DNA of 33,177 nucleotides from Candidatus Omnitrophota bacterium (GCA_023819225.1 JAMWCZ010000005.1:1-33177); one strand, 5' to 3'; counted from the stretch's first letter, positions 1 to 9,466 are shown. A program made the numbers and translations. The notes: generated by a model from the letters alone, not told the origin.

Positions 1-1496
1 TTTTTGGCTTTCATGAGAAGTTCTGATGGTAGCGTATCTACATTATATCTATAAAGTTCTTTTTCCATATCAATAATTTCCTTTATGTTATGAAGAAACC
101 ACGGATCAACCGCTGAGTGTCTATATATCTCATCAGTAGTAAAGCCAGCAATGAATGCATATCTTAAATAAAATATCCTTTCATCATCAGGGATGGCTAT
201 TTTTCTTATTATAAGGTCCTTCTCTTCTTCAGTAAATTTATGATTGATATCCCATCTATCTTTTCTGTCAGAACCAAATCCATATCTACCTATCTCAAGT
301 GAACGAATTCCTTTTTGAAGTGCCTCACGGAAATTTCTCCCTATAGACATTGCCTCACCTACTGCCTTCATAGAAGTTGTAATTGTAGTATCGGCACCGG
401 GAAACTTTTCAAAAGTAAACCGTGGAATTTTAAAAACGCAGTAGTCAACTGTCGGCTCTGAAAAGCAGGTTGTCTTCCCTGTTATCTGATTTTTTATCTC
501 ATCAAGAGTATACCCAACCGCTAACTTTGTTGCTATCCTTGCTATGGGAAAACCAGTTGCTTTTGATGCAAGGGCTGAGCTTCTTGATACCCTTGGATTT
601 ACTTCTATAATAACGACATCTCCATTTTCTGGATTTACAGCATATTGTATATTAGCACCTCCATTCACCCCTATCTTTCTTATAACTCTTTTAGAAAGTT
701 CAACAAGATTTTCATATTCTCTTGTACTCAATGTCTGGGCAGGAGCAACTACAATACTATCCCCTGTGTGAAGTCCCATCGGGTCAACATTCTCCATTGA
801 TGTAACAATAATTGCATTATCTTCTATATCCCTCATTACCTCAAACTCTATTTCCTTCCATCCCAGGACGGACTGTTCTATCAAGACCTCATGGATAGGG
901 CTTGTATCAAGAGCAAATTCTAGTTTCTTTTCAAACTCTTCCATATTGTAAGCAACAGAACCTCCTGTACCACCAAGCGTATAGGCAGGCCTCAAGATAA
1001 GCGGGAACCCCATCTTTTCACCTATCTCAAGCCCTTCTTTAAAATTATAGGCGAGAGCACTATCTGGAACCTTAAGGCCAATCTCTATCATTGCTTTCTT
1101 GAAAAGTTCTCTGTCTTCTGCTCTGGCAATCGCTTCTATATTAGCACCTATTACCTCAACACCATATTTATCCAGCACACCTTCTTTTGCAAGGAATGTT
1201 GCAAGGTTAAGCCCTGTCTGGCCTCCGAGTGTTGGAAGTAAAGCATCAGGGCTTTCTTTTGCTATTATCTTTGCCAGGACATCTATTGTAAGGGGCTCCA
1301 GATAAATTGAATCAGCCATTTGAGGGTCTGTCATAATCGTAGCGGGGTTGCTGTTGACAAGAACTATATTATAACCTTCTTCCATCAGTGATTTACATGC
1401 CTGAGAGCCAGAATAGTCAAATTCACATGCCTGTCCTATTATAATAGGACCTGAACCAATTATCATAACCTTTTTGATATCCTTTCTTTTAGGCAT
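1..1496 (-). CDS. carB: Carbamoyl-phosphate synthase large subunit (partial; N-terminal part, runs off left edge)
   Basis: Absent from the ORF track because it has no stop inside the window. Reverse-strand translation starts [37 protein letters not shown] and contains [24 protein letters not shown] and [22 protein letters not shown], all CarB hallmarks. Confidence 0.96.
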   Translation of the reverse strand, partial: MPKRKDIKKVMIIGSGPIIIGQACEFDYSGSQACKSLMEEGYNIVLVNSNPATIMTDPQMADSIYLEPLTIDVLAKIIAKESPDALLPTLGGQTGLNLATFLAKEGVLDKYGVEVIGANIEAIARAEDRELFKKAMIEIGLKVPDSALAYNFKEGLEIGEKMGFPLILRPAYTLGGTGGSVAYNMEEFEKKLEFALDTSPIHEVLIEQSVLGWKEIEFEVMRDIEDNAIIVTSMENVDPMGLHTGDSIVVAPAQTLSTREYENLVELSKRVIRKIGVNGGANIQYAVNPENGDVVIIEVNPRVSRSSALASKATGFPIARIATKLAVGYTLDEIKNQITGKTTCFSEPTVDYCVFKIPRFTFEKFPGADTTITTSMKAVGEAMSIGRNFREALQKGIRSLEIGRYGFGSDRKDRWDINHKFTEEEKDLIIRKIAIPDDERIFYLRYAFIAGFTTDEIYRHSAVDPWFLHNIKEIIDMEKELYRYNVDTLPSELLMKAK

Positions 1497-1507
1497 CTAT
1501 TCCCCTT

Positions 1508-2503
1508 TCATAAAATTTCTTCTATAAACTCTTTTTGTAGTTGGAATGTTGTGGAAATTAACTTATTATCCCTGTCTACAATACCTTCTACAGAGGTATC
1601 ATTAATATTGATAAACCTTATTATATTTTTTATAGATTTGCTTTCCACTATTAAACTGTGTGCCTGTTCTGTAATATATTTCTTCCCTGTTTTTATATCA
1701 CATACAGGATGGTTCGTTCCGTAATGGTTAACCTTCCCCTCTGCTATCCTTCCACCCATAGCAAGGACAACTGCAAGGTGTCCTGCACCTACTCCCAAAA
1801 TAGGTATTTTACCTATAAATTCCTTTATTATCTCCGCTGTCCTTTTAATAGAATTTATATCTTCAAAAGAAGAAAGATAAATCACCTTTGCCATAGAAAG
1901 TGCATCTTTCACTTCAGGAAAGGTATCACTTAAAAAGATTATTTGTATTCCCAAACTCTCCAGAAGAGCCAATTCACTTTTTTTTATCTTATTTATAACC
2001 GCAACAAATGGAACTCCCTTCTTTATAAAAACATCCTCTTCTACAGGAATAGAAATTTCTATATCTTCCTTCATCATCCTGAATATCTCTTTTTCATCCA
2101 ATGAGAGAGGAGCAATTGTTCCTTTTATACCTTTATTATCTCTAATTATCTCGGTTATAAGTTGTGTGTCCAGACCTTCAATAACATTTATATCTTTTCC
2201 TTTTAAAAACTCTTTCAGTGAACACCTCGCCCTGAAGTTGCTGTATATCTGACTGTATTCAGATATGACAATACCTGATGGATATATAGTATCTGTTTCT
2301 ATATCCTCATAGTTTATCCCATAGTTCCCTATGAGAGGATAGGTAAAACACACTATCTTACCGCAGTATTCAGGGCTGGTTAATACCTTTTCATATCCTA
2401 CAACCCTTGTATCAAAAACCACCATTCCTGTTTTTGCTCCTCTTTCTATAAAAAGATTCCCTTCGAATCTCTCTCCATTTTCCAACACAAGTTTTCCTTT
2501 CAT
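1508..2503 (-). CDS. carA: Carbamoyl-phosphate synthase small subunit with degenerate glutaminase site
   Basis: N-terminal CarA domain is recognisable (GERFEGNLF, GYEKVLTSPEYCGKIVCFTYPLIGNYGIN, ASNFR-like SNFRARCSL). The GATase region aligns (GVGAGHLAVVLAMGG, NHPVCDIKTG, INDTSVEGI) but lacks the catalytic Cys, His and Glu. Next to carB. Confidence 0.9.
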   Translation of the reverse strand: MKGKLVLENGERFEGNLFIERGAKTGMVVFDTRVVGYEKVLTSPEYCGKIVCFTYPLIGNYGINYEDIETDTIYPSGIVISEYSQIYSNFRARCSLKEFLKGKDINVIEGLDTQLITEIIRDNKGIKGTIAPLSLDEKEIFRMMKEDIEISIPVEEDVFIKKGVPFVAVINKIKKSELALLESLGIQIIFLSDTFPEVKDALSMAKVIYLSSFEDINSIKRTAEIIKEFIGKIPILGVGAGHLAVVLAMGGRIAEGKVNHYGTNHPVCDIKTGKKYITEQAHSLIVESKSIKNIIRFININDTSVEGIVDRDNKLISTTFQLQKEFIEEIL

Positions 2504-3822
2504 CTTTCCTCCACTCGTTTTCCTGTAAAACAGGAAAGGCAGAGATGGTCTTTATGTAGTCCTATTGCATCTATGAAATCATCAAGAGTATTGTATTTCA
2601 AACTGTCTGCTCCTATTCGCTCTCTTATTCCATCAACAGAAAATTTCTTTGCTGCAAGTTCCCTGTAAGAACGGGTTGATATTCCGTAAAAACAGGGGGC
2701 CACAAGAGGAGGGCAGGCAATCCTTACATGGACTTCTTTTGCTCCGGCATTTTTCAGTTCCATAACCTTAAACTGTATCTGTGTACCTCTTACAATAGAA
2801 TCATCACAAAGGACTATTTTTTTACCCCTTACATTTTCCTTTATCACGGAGAGTTTTATCCGTGCCTCTTCGTCTCTACTCTCCTGAGTTAATGGAGTAT
2901 AACTTCTACTTGCAAACCTGTCTATAAGGAAGACCTCTTCATAGGGTATCCCTGAAGAATGATGATAACCGAGTGCACAGCCAATACCAGAAAATGGCAC
3001 AGGTGCTACTAAATCAGCAGACATATTCTTATCTTTCTCTGCTAACTTTTTACCAAAATTCTCCCTTGCCCTTATTACAGGAATACCCTCTATGACTGAA
3101 TCAATTGAGGCAGTATATGCCCATTCAAATGCACAGAAGGCCGGCTGGGAATTTTTAATCTTTGTAAGTGTATTCAGCCCTTTCTTACTTATAAATATTA
3201 TTTCTCCGGGCTCCACATCTCTGAGAATCTCCATACCGAGGATATCAAAAGCTCTGGATTCAGAAGATACCGCAAGAGAGCCATCTTTTTTCCCGAGTAT
3301 AAGCGGCTTAAATCCATAGGGGTCCCTTGCAGCATATATTCCATCTTTTGTAAGCATGACAATACTGTAAGCACCTTTAACTTTTTCACTCAATCTAATC
3401 ATTCCATTAAGAAAATCCTTCTCATAGGAGATAAGTTTTCCTAAAAGTTCTATATCTGTTTCGCTGCTGAATGAGTGCCCTTCATTTTTTAATTGATTCC
3501 TTAACTTTATACTGTTAAGTATATTACCACTGAAAGCAATTGCGAATTTTCCCATTCTAGAGATTAAGATAACTGGCTGACGGTCCTTCAAACTTACATG
3601 TCCTATACCAACTGCTCCTTTAAGCAAATGAAGATCCTCTTCTGTGAAGGTATGTCGCACAAATCCTTTGTGGGTTATAATATGGATATCAGCAGAAGAA
3701 TATGTTGCTATACCACAGTATCTCTGACCACGATGCTGTAGTTTAAATATACCATAATATATATCTTTTACTACCTGTTTATCAGCACTAAACAATCCAA
3801 AAACACCGCAGTTTTCTTCCAT
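2500..3822 (-). CDS. purF: Amidophosphoribosyltransferase-like protein (divergent PurF)
   Basis: MEENCGVFGLF...LQHRGQ, PRPP motif VLCDDSIVRGTQ, and four Cys at Fe-S ligand positions (CAFEWAY, PPLVAPCFYG, CLSCFTG). The glutamine loop RYxTxG is missing. Confidence 0.85.
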   Translation of the reverse strand: MEENCGVFGLFSADKQVVKDIYYGIFKLQHRGQRYCGIATYSSADIHIITHKGFVRHTFTEEDLHLLKGAVGIGHVSLKDRQPVILISRMGKFAIAFSGNILNSIKLRNQLKNEGHSFSSETDIELLGKLISYEKDFLNGMIRLSEKVKGAYSIVMLTKDGIYAARDPYGFKPLILGKKDGSLAVSSESRAFDILGMEILRDVEPGEIIFISKKGLNTLTKIKNSQPAFCAFEWAYTASIDSVIEGIPVIRARENFGKKLAEKDKNMSADLVAPVPFSGIGCALGYHHSSGIPYEEVFLIDRFASRSYTPLTQESRDEEARIKLSVIKENVRGKKIVLCDDSIVRGTQIQFKVMELKNAGAKEVHVRIACPPLVAPCFYGISTRSYRELAAKKFSVDGIRERIGADSLKYNTLDDFIDAIGLHKDHLCLSCFTGKRVEER

Positions 3823-3841
3823 TTTTTTGATTTTTGACTTA

Positions 3842-4777
3842 TTATATATACTCTATTGTACTGGGTGGCTTGGGTGTTATATCATACACTACCTTTACCA
3901 CACCAGGAACTTCCTTTAAAATTCTGTCCCTTACTTTGAAAAGTGTTGCCCATGGAATTTTACAGGGGCTGGCTGTAAGGGCATCCTTTGACTCAACGGC
4001 CCTTATTGCAATAATATCTCCTAACATCCTTTTCCCTTGAACCATACCTGTGGCTTTATCAGAAAGCAAAACTGCCATAACCTGAAATATACTGGCACCT
4101 GTTATACTCATCTCAACTATTTTTGTTGCCTTTCTTATCTTCTCTACCCTTTCAGGGACAACTTCTCCTATAATCCGCGTTGCCAGCCCTGGACCGGGAA
4201 AGGGCTTTCTTTCTGCAAATTTATTCGGTAGACCTAATTTTTTTGCAACCTCTCTTACCTGATGTTTATAAAGTTCCCTTAATGGTTCAACTACTTGTAG
4301 GCCAAAAGTGGCTGGATTAAGCCCTATCTGGGACAGAACATTATGCTGCGTTTTTATCCCTTTCTGTGTCTCTACAATATCTGCTGCTATAGTTCCCTGA
4401 ATAAGAAAATCTACAGAATAACTTTTCACTGCCTGTCCTAATGTTCTGTAAAAAGTATCTCTGAAAGCAATCCTTTTCTCTTCGGGGTCTACTTTTCCCT
4501 TCAGTGCTTCAAAAAAACTTTCTTTTACATCCCATATCTCAAGGTTTATCCCTACACTTTCAAAAAACTTCCTCACCTCTTCCGGTTCTCCCTCTCTCAT
4601 AAGGCCATCATCAAGAAAAAGCACAACAATGTTTTCGCCCAGCGATTTCCTTGCAAGCATAGCACAGGTCATACTGTCAACACCACCCGATGTTGCTATA
4701 ATTGCCCTGCTATTACCTATTTTTACCTTCAATTCTTTTGTCTTCTCGGATATAAATTTAATGGGAGAGAAAGCCAT
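3842..4777 (-). CDS. guaA: GMP synthase ATPPase/dimerisation subunit, no GATase domain (GuaAb-type)
   Basis: SGGVDS PP-loop, FPGPGLATRIIGEV, C-terminal VVYDITPKPPSTIEYI. Only 311 aa, begins directly at the ATPPase domain. Confidence 0.93.
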   Translation of the reverse strand: MAFSPIKFISEKTKELKVKIGNSRAIIATSGGVDSMTCAMLARKSLGENIVVLFLDDGLMREGEPEEVRKFFESVGINLEIWDVKESFFEALKGKVDPEEKRIAFRDTFYRTLGQAVKSYSVDFLIQGTIAADIVETQKGIKTQHNVLSQIGLNPATFGLQVVEPLRELYKHQVREVAKKLGLPNKFAERKPFPGPGLATRIIGEVVPERVEKIRKATKIVEMSITGASIFQVMAVLLSDKATGMVQGKRMLGDIIAIRAVESKDALTASPCKIPWATLFKVRDRILKEVPGVVKVVYDITPKPPSTIEYI

Positions 4778-4812
4778 TTTTCCGACCTCCTTTCTGATTT
4801 TTCTTAAATAAA

Positions 4813-5916
4813 TTATATTATATTAAATAGCAATGTGTCAAATTCTGTCACATTTACACTTTTCAAAGATGGTTTTATCTTCAAATAAAAAAGAGGGACC
4901 TTCCAATCATGCTTTATTAATTTTACATAGTCCTTTTCCGTTGTTATAAGATATTCTGCGCCCTTTTTTAAAAAAGTGCTTTCCAGTTCCCTTATGTCCT
5001 GCTTCTGATAATGAAAATGGTCAGGGTATATAATCCCATAAACTTTTGATGGTGATAGTGTGGATAGCAGAGAAAAAAAGTTAAAAGGGTTCCCTGTACC
5101 TGTAAATGCAATGACAACCCTGTTCTTTATAAAATCAGGAGATATATCCCCCTCATTACTTCTTACACTTTCTATCTCATAATCCATAATAAATATCGGT
5201 TTTTTAAACCTTAAAAGATAATCTATGAGGTTTTTGTACATTATACCATCCACCATATATGGATGGCTTAATATAAAAACATCTGCCCTTTTAAGTTCTC
5301 TCTTTGGCTCCCTTAAAAGTCCGGATGGTAACAACATATTGTTGTCAAATGGTTTTGCCATATCTATAACAAGGACCTCCATATCTTTATAGATATTGTG
5401 GCAGTGAAATCCATCATCAAGGATAATAACATCTTTTCTATCTCCTTTCATCCCTCTTGTAATTTCTTCTATAATCTTACCTGTAATTGTTATATCCGGA
5501 AAATTTTTTTTAACCATAACAGCTTCATCTCCAAGTTCTGTATTGAGATACATCCTTCTACCTTTTATTGCACCAGAAGAAGCAACAATGATATGCTTTC
5601 CATATCTCTGATAAAAACTCGCTATGTACATCACAAGAGGCGTCTTTCCTGTACCCCCTGCAGTTATATTTCCTACACTTATAACAGAAATATCTAGTTT
5701 TCTCTGTCTTGTAAGACACCTTTTCATATATATAACTGCCAGATAAAATAAACAGAAGGGTAGAAGATATATTGAAATGATTTTAAAAACCAACAAATCT
5801 TCCCGTAGGATAAATCTTCTATAGATTGAACTAAAAAAGGGTCTGCTCGTCCTCAATTTTAGAAGTTCTACAGGGTATCTCCACCTTTCCAAATTCTCCA
5901 TCATAGCCGGGAACAA
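4813..5916 (-). CDS. lpxK: Tetraacyldisaccharide 4'-kinase (lipid A biosynthesis)
   Basis: ISVGNITAGGTGKTPLVMYIA Walker A typical of LpxK, VIILDDGFHCHN, ADVFILSHP, VIAFTGTGNPFNFF. The annotated start overlaps the upstream gene by 86 nt, so the true start may be further in. Confidence 0.88.
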   Translation of the reverse strand: MFPAMMENLERWRYPVELLKLRTSRPFFSSIYRRFILREDLLVFKIISIYLLPFCLFYLAVIYMKRCLTRQRKLDISVISVGNITAGGTGKTPLVMYIASFYQRYGKHIIVASSGAIKGRRMYLNTELGDEAVMVKKNFPDITITGKIIEEITRGMKGDRKDVIILDDGFHCHNIYKDMEVLVIDMAKPFDNNMLLPSGLLREPKRELKRADVFILSHPYMVDGIMYKNLIDYLLRFKKPIFIMDYEIESVRSNEGDISPDFIKNRVVIAFTGTGNPFNFFSLLSTLSPSKVYGIIYPDHFHYQKQDIRELESTFLKKGAEYLITTEKDYVKLIKHDWKVPLFYLKIKPSLKSVNVTEFDTLLFNII

Positions 5917-7063
5917 TATTTATTCTCCCTTTTCTAACACTGCATATTCCATCAACAATATCATACTCTACTATTTTCCTTAAATCATTTTCAGGAAGTT
6001 CAAGAAGTATAGTAAATTCAGGTCCAATACGCTCAATAATTTCTATATACTTGTTCCTTACAGAAAGAGAATCTACATCTTTATGAAAGACACTTGCTAT
6101 AATCTGGTCAAGAGGCACCATCTTCCGGAATGGAACAAACTTAGAAGGTCTATCTCCGTATTTTCTATCAGATAACTCATAAACACGATTCATTACTCCT
6201 ATCGTCAGTTTTCTCCCACATACAGGACAGAGATTGTTATTCTTTTTTGTCTCTTCTGGAGACATACATACATTACAATTTCTGTGCCCATCAAAGTGAT
6301 ATTTTCCCTCTTCAGGAAAATACTCAACGGTTAAGACAAATTTTTCTGTATCCCTTTCTTTTAGTATCTTTTTCAGAGATGGGAAACTAAACTTTTCTGT
6401 AAAGATATTCACCTCTCTGCCTATCTTTGAAGGTGAGTGAGCATCTGAGTTTGAAATAAGGGAGCATTTATCAAGAGCAGATACCATCCAGTTCATCTCA
6501 GGGTCACTGCTTAACCCTGTCTCAAGGGCAAAAATCTCATCTGTGAAATCCCCAAAACACTCATACATTGAGTTAAAACCAGAATTGGAACCAAAAAGAG
6601 AAAAGTGAGGAGTCCATATATGGGCGGGTACTACAAAACCTTTATCATCACTATCTTTAAATATCTTCATAAACTCTATTACATCCATCTGTAATATAGG
6701 TCTGCCGTCTGAATTAAGGTCCGTATATCTTTCAAGAGTTTTGTTGAGTTTATCTGCCTTTGAAAAAGAAGACAAAAAGATAATGAGGTGAACCTTTTTT
6801 ACCTTTCCCTTTCTATCTTCAAAGATATTACATACCTCACCCGTGAGAATAAAATCAGTATTATTGTAGCGGTAGATACCATTTCTGTCTGTCTCTGTTA
6901 GACGACTTGAAAGTTCATGAAACCATAAGAAATGTGTAATATCTCCTGTTCCAAGAAGATTAATACCTTTGTATTTTGACCATTTTGTAAGTTCATCAAG
7001 ATTCATATTTTTACTTGTAGCACGGCTGTATTTAGAATGAATATGAAAGTCCGCTATATACAT
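5831..7063 (-). CDS. PHP-domain protein resembling endonuclease Q (EndoQ) family
   Basis: N-terminal PHP motif ADFHIHSKYSRA, GTGDITH, NSDAHSP. C4-type cysteine cluster GHRNCNVC...NNLCPVCGRKLTIGVMNRVYELSDR followed by FVPFRKMVPLDQIIA. This matches my recollection of EndoQ architecture. Confidence 0.75.
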   Translation of the reverse strand: MYIADFHIHSKYSRATSKNMNLDELTKWSKYKGINLLGTGDITHFLWFHELSSRLTETDRNGIYRYNNTDFILTGEVCNIFEDRKGKVKKVHLIIFLSSFSKADKLNKTLERYTDLNSDGRPILQMDVIEFMKIFKDSDDKGFVVPAHIWTPHFSLFGSNSGFNSMYECFGDFTDEIFALETGLSSDPEMNWMVSALDKCSLISNSDAHSPSKIGREVNIFTEKFSFPSLKKILKERDTEKFVLTVEYFPEEGKYHFDGHRNCNVCMSPEETKKNNNLCPVCGRKLTIGVMNRVYELSDRKYGDRPSKFVPFRKMVPLDQIIASVFHKDVDSLSVRNKYIEIIERIGPEFTILLELPENDLRKIVEYDIVDGICSVRKGRINIVPGYDGEFGKVEIPCRTSKIEDEQTLF

Positions 7064-7563
7064 TTTTTTAACTCCTTGAACTCGGGATATAGCAGGTCAT
7101 ACAGTTCTTTCAATGACTGACATATAACCTTTGAATTTGAAATAACCGGCATAAAGTTGGTATCACCCTTCCATCTGGGAACTATGTGGAAATGCAGATG
7201 TCCCGCAACACCTGCACCTGCAATTTCTCCGAGGTTAATTCCTATGTTAAATCCGGTGGGTCTAATAACTTTTTTTATTATTTTTACCGATGCTTTCAGA
7301 AGAAAAAATAATTCCCTTTCCTCTTCTTTTTTTATCCCTTCTATACTACCTGTGTGTCTGTTAGGGACAATCATAAGATGGCCATTATTATAGGGAAATA
7401 TATTGATAACCACAAAGGCATTTTTACCTCTATAGAGAATAAAATTTTTTTTATCATCCCTGCTTTTTATCGCTCTGCAAAGAAAACACTCCCTTTTTTT
7501 ATCGTTCTGCTTTATATACGCCATCCGCCAGGGTGCCCACAGAATATCTATACTTTTCTTCAT
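7054..7563 (-). CDS. HIT-domain nucleotide hydrolase/phosphorylase (Ap4A-type)
   Basis: LWAPWRMAYI, CFLC, NNGHLMIVPNRHTGS and HIT motif GHLHFHIVPRWKGDTNFMPV. Confidence 0.88.
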   Translation of the reverse strand: MKKSIDILWAPWRMAYIKQNDKKRECFLCRAIKSRDDKKNFILYRGKNAFVVINIFPYNNGHLMIVPNRHTGSIEGIKKEEERELFFLLKASVKIIKKVIRPTGFNIGINLGEIAGAGVAGHLHFHIVPRWKGDTNFMPVISNSKVICQSLKELYDLLYPEFKELKKCI

Positions 7564-8960
7564 TGTTCACCTTCTGTATTGGATAACAAAAGTGCCTTTT
7601 TATTTTCTTTTATATACCTTATAATATCTCTTTTTCTGTTTCTTATTACCCCATCCAGAACAAGGGACTCTATTTTCTGTTTTATCTCTCCAACCTTTCT
7701 ACTCTGAGGAATGTTGAACAATTCCATTATAACATATCCATCAACCGCAAGTTTAAAAGAACTTATTTTATCCTTTCTATTGATTTCTTTTATACGCTCC
7801 TCCAGTATTGTTAACCTTTCAAGTGCATTTTTCACTCTTCCTGGATTATGACTTGTAAGGTCTGCCTTAGCAAGTGTAAAAAGTGGCCTTATATCCTTTC
7901 CCATCTCTCTTATAAATCTTCTGAGTGCATTGTCCGTCGGGTTTTCTTTTGCAAGGAGATGCGGTCTAAGATGAAACCTTATCATCCTTCCGATAAATTT
8001 TCCTTTATCTTCTGGTATATTCAATCTTCTACATATCTTGTAAACCATCTTCTGTCCGATAAACTCATGTCTGTGGAAACTTACCTTCCCGTTAATTACC
8101 TGTAAGGTTGATGGCTTTCCAATATCATGAAGTAAGGCAGCTATCTTGAGGTATACATCTTTTGTGTGAACGCTGATATTATCAAGAACCTTTAATGTAT
8201 GAGGAAACAATTCCTTGCAGGGATGTTCTGTCCTTTTTTCTTTCAAAGCGGATACTTCAGGTAAAATAATATCCAGAGCACCTACATCATCCATTAGATA
8301 AAAACCTCTTGATGGTTCTTTTGCTTCCAGCATCTTCAGTATCTCTTCAGATATTCTTTCAATACTAACAATAGATAAACGTGCTACATTTTTTTTCATA
8401 CCTTCAAGTGTATGTTTTTCTATCTCAAATTTTAATCTTGTTGCAAATCTTATGCCTCTTAATATCCTTAACGGGTCATCATAAAATGTCCTTTCAGGAG
8501 ATACAGGGGTTCTTATAATCTTCTTTTTAATATCCTGCCTACCGTTAAAAAAATCAATAATCTCTCCAGTGATAAGATTCTGTGCTATTGCATTAATCGT
8601 AAAATCCCTTCTTGCACAGTCCTCCTCTATAGTTGCCTTCCGAATATATGGCTTCCTTGAGTCATCTGGATAACTCTCTTTTCTGGCTGTGGCAAACTCA
8701 ATCTTTACCCCTGAAACCTCTATCATCGCAGTCCCGAATCTACCGTAAAAGACAGGCATCGGAAGGTTATATTCAAGAGCAAAATCTTTTGCGAAAGTAA
8801 GTGCATCTACCTCCATTACTATATCAATATCATTGCTTTTCCTTCGGAGTAATCTATCCCTTATATATCCACCAACAAGATAGGTAACTATTCTCTTTTT
8901 CTTTGAAAACTCTCTGAGTTTTTCCAGAATATCTACAGAAGATATATATCTTTTTTTCAT
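7560..8960 (-). CDS. CCA tRNA nucleotidyltransferase / poly(A) polymerase family with HD domain
   Basis: VGGYIRDRLLRRKSNDIDIVM, RRDFTINAIA, DDPLRILRGIRFATRL, ALLHDIGKPST. Confidence 0.92.
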   Translation of the reverse strand: MKKRYISSVDILEKLREFSKKKRIVTYLVGGYIRDRLLRRKSNDIDIVMEVDALTFAKDFALEYNLPMPVFYGRFGTAMIEVSGVKIEFATARKESYPDDSRKPYIRKATIEEDCARRDFTINAIAQNLITGEIIDFFNGRQDIKKKIIRTPVSPERTFYDDPLRILRGIRFATRLKFEIEKHTLEGMKKNVARLSIVSIERISEEILKMLEAKEPSRGFYLMDDVGALDIILPEVSALKEKRTEHPCKELFPHTLKVLDNISVHTKDVYLKIAALLHDIGKPSTLQVINGKVSFHRHEFIGQKMVYKICRRLNIPEDKGKFIGRMIRFHLRPHLLAKENPTDNALRRFIREMGKDIRPLFTLAKADLTSHNPGRVKNALERLTILEERIKEINRKDKISSFKLAVDGYVIMELFNIPQSRKVGEIKQKIESLVLDGVIRNRKRDIIRYIKENKKALLLSNTEGEQ

Positions 8961-9322
8961 CTTTCTATACCCACAATAGTTCCATCTATTTCTGTTATTT
9001 CTATAGAGGTCCCTTTTAGAAGTTTTTTCAGTGGTTTTTTACTGAGGCAGTTTAAAGAAACAGAAATACATTGCTGAACAGTAAGGTCCTTTCCAACCTT
9101 CACATAACCACCATACTTCCCTGTAATAAGCACCCCTATATATCCTTTTTCTGACTTAAAAAGCTGTGCTTCAGCAGGAATTTTGGTAAACTTTGCCGAA
9201 GGTTCTCTGAGCGTGGAAATCCTAAACCTTCTAATCTGGCCATTATGGTCAGCAATTTTTACACTCCGTACCTCAACTACACTACCTCCTGTAAATCCAC
9301 CTCTTGTCTTTTTCCATTCCAT
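8957..9322 (-). CDS. Small conserved-looking hypothetical protein, 121 aa
   Basis: Open frame whose end overlaps the cca start by 4 nt (ATGA). Beta-rich sequence, no family recognised. Confidence 0.6.
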   Translation of the reverse strand: MEWKKTRGGFTGGSVVEVRSVKIADHNGQIRRFRISTLREPSAKFTKIPAEAQLFKSEKGYIGVLITGKYGGYVKVGKDLTVQQCISVSLNCLSKKPLKKLLKGTSIEITEIDGTIVGIER

Positions 9323-9358
9323 CTAAATCTTCATTTTTTTAGTTTTGGTTTATTATTA

Positions 9359-9397
9359 TACCATCTTACTTTCCTCTTCCATAATTTATAGATGGTA
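9359..9397. repeat. 8-bp inverted repeat TACCATCT/AGATGGTA in divergent intergenic region
   Basis: taccatct at 9359-9366 and agatggta at 9390-9397, 23-nt loop, between divergent operons. Confidence 0.3.
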
Positions 9398-9438
9398 AAT
9401 TAAAAAAATTTCCAATGAAAATGAACTTGTATAAGAGA

Positions 9439-9466
9439 TTGACAAATAGGACAGAGAGTATATAAT
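9439..9466 (+). promoter_or_regulatory. Sigma70-type promoter TTGACA-16 bp-TATAAT
   Basis: TTGACA at 9439-9444 and TATAAT at 9461-9466 with 16-bp spacer, followed by AAGGAG (9497-9502) and ATG (9510). Confidence 0.8.
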
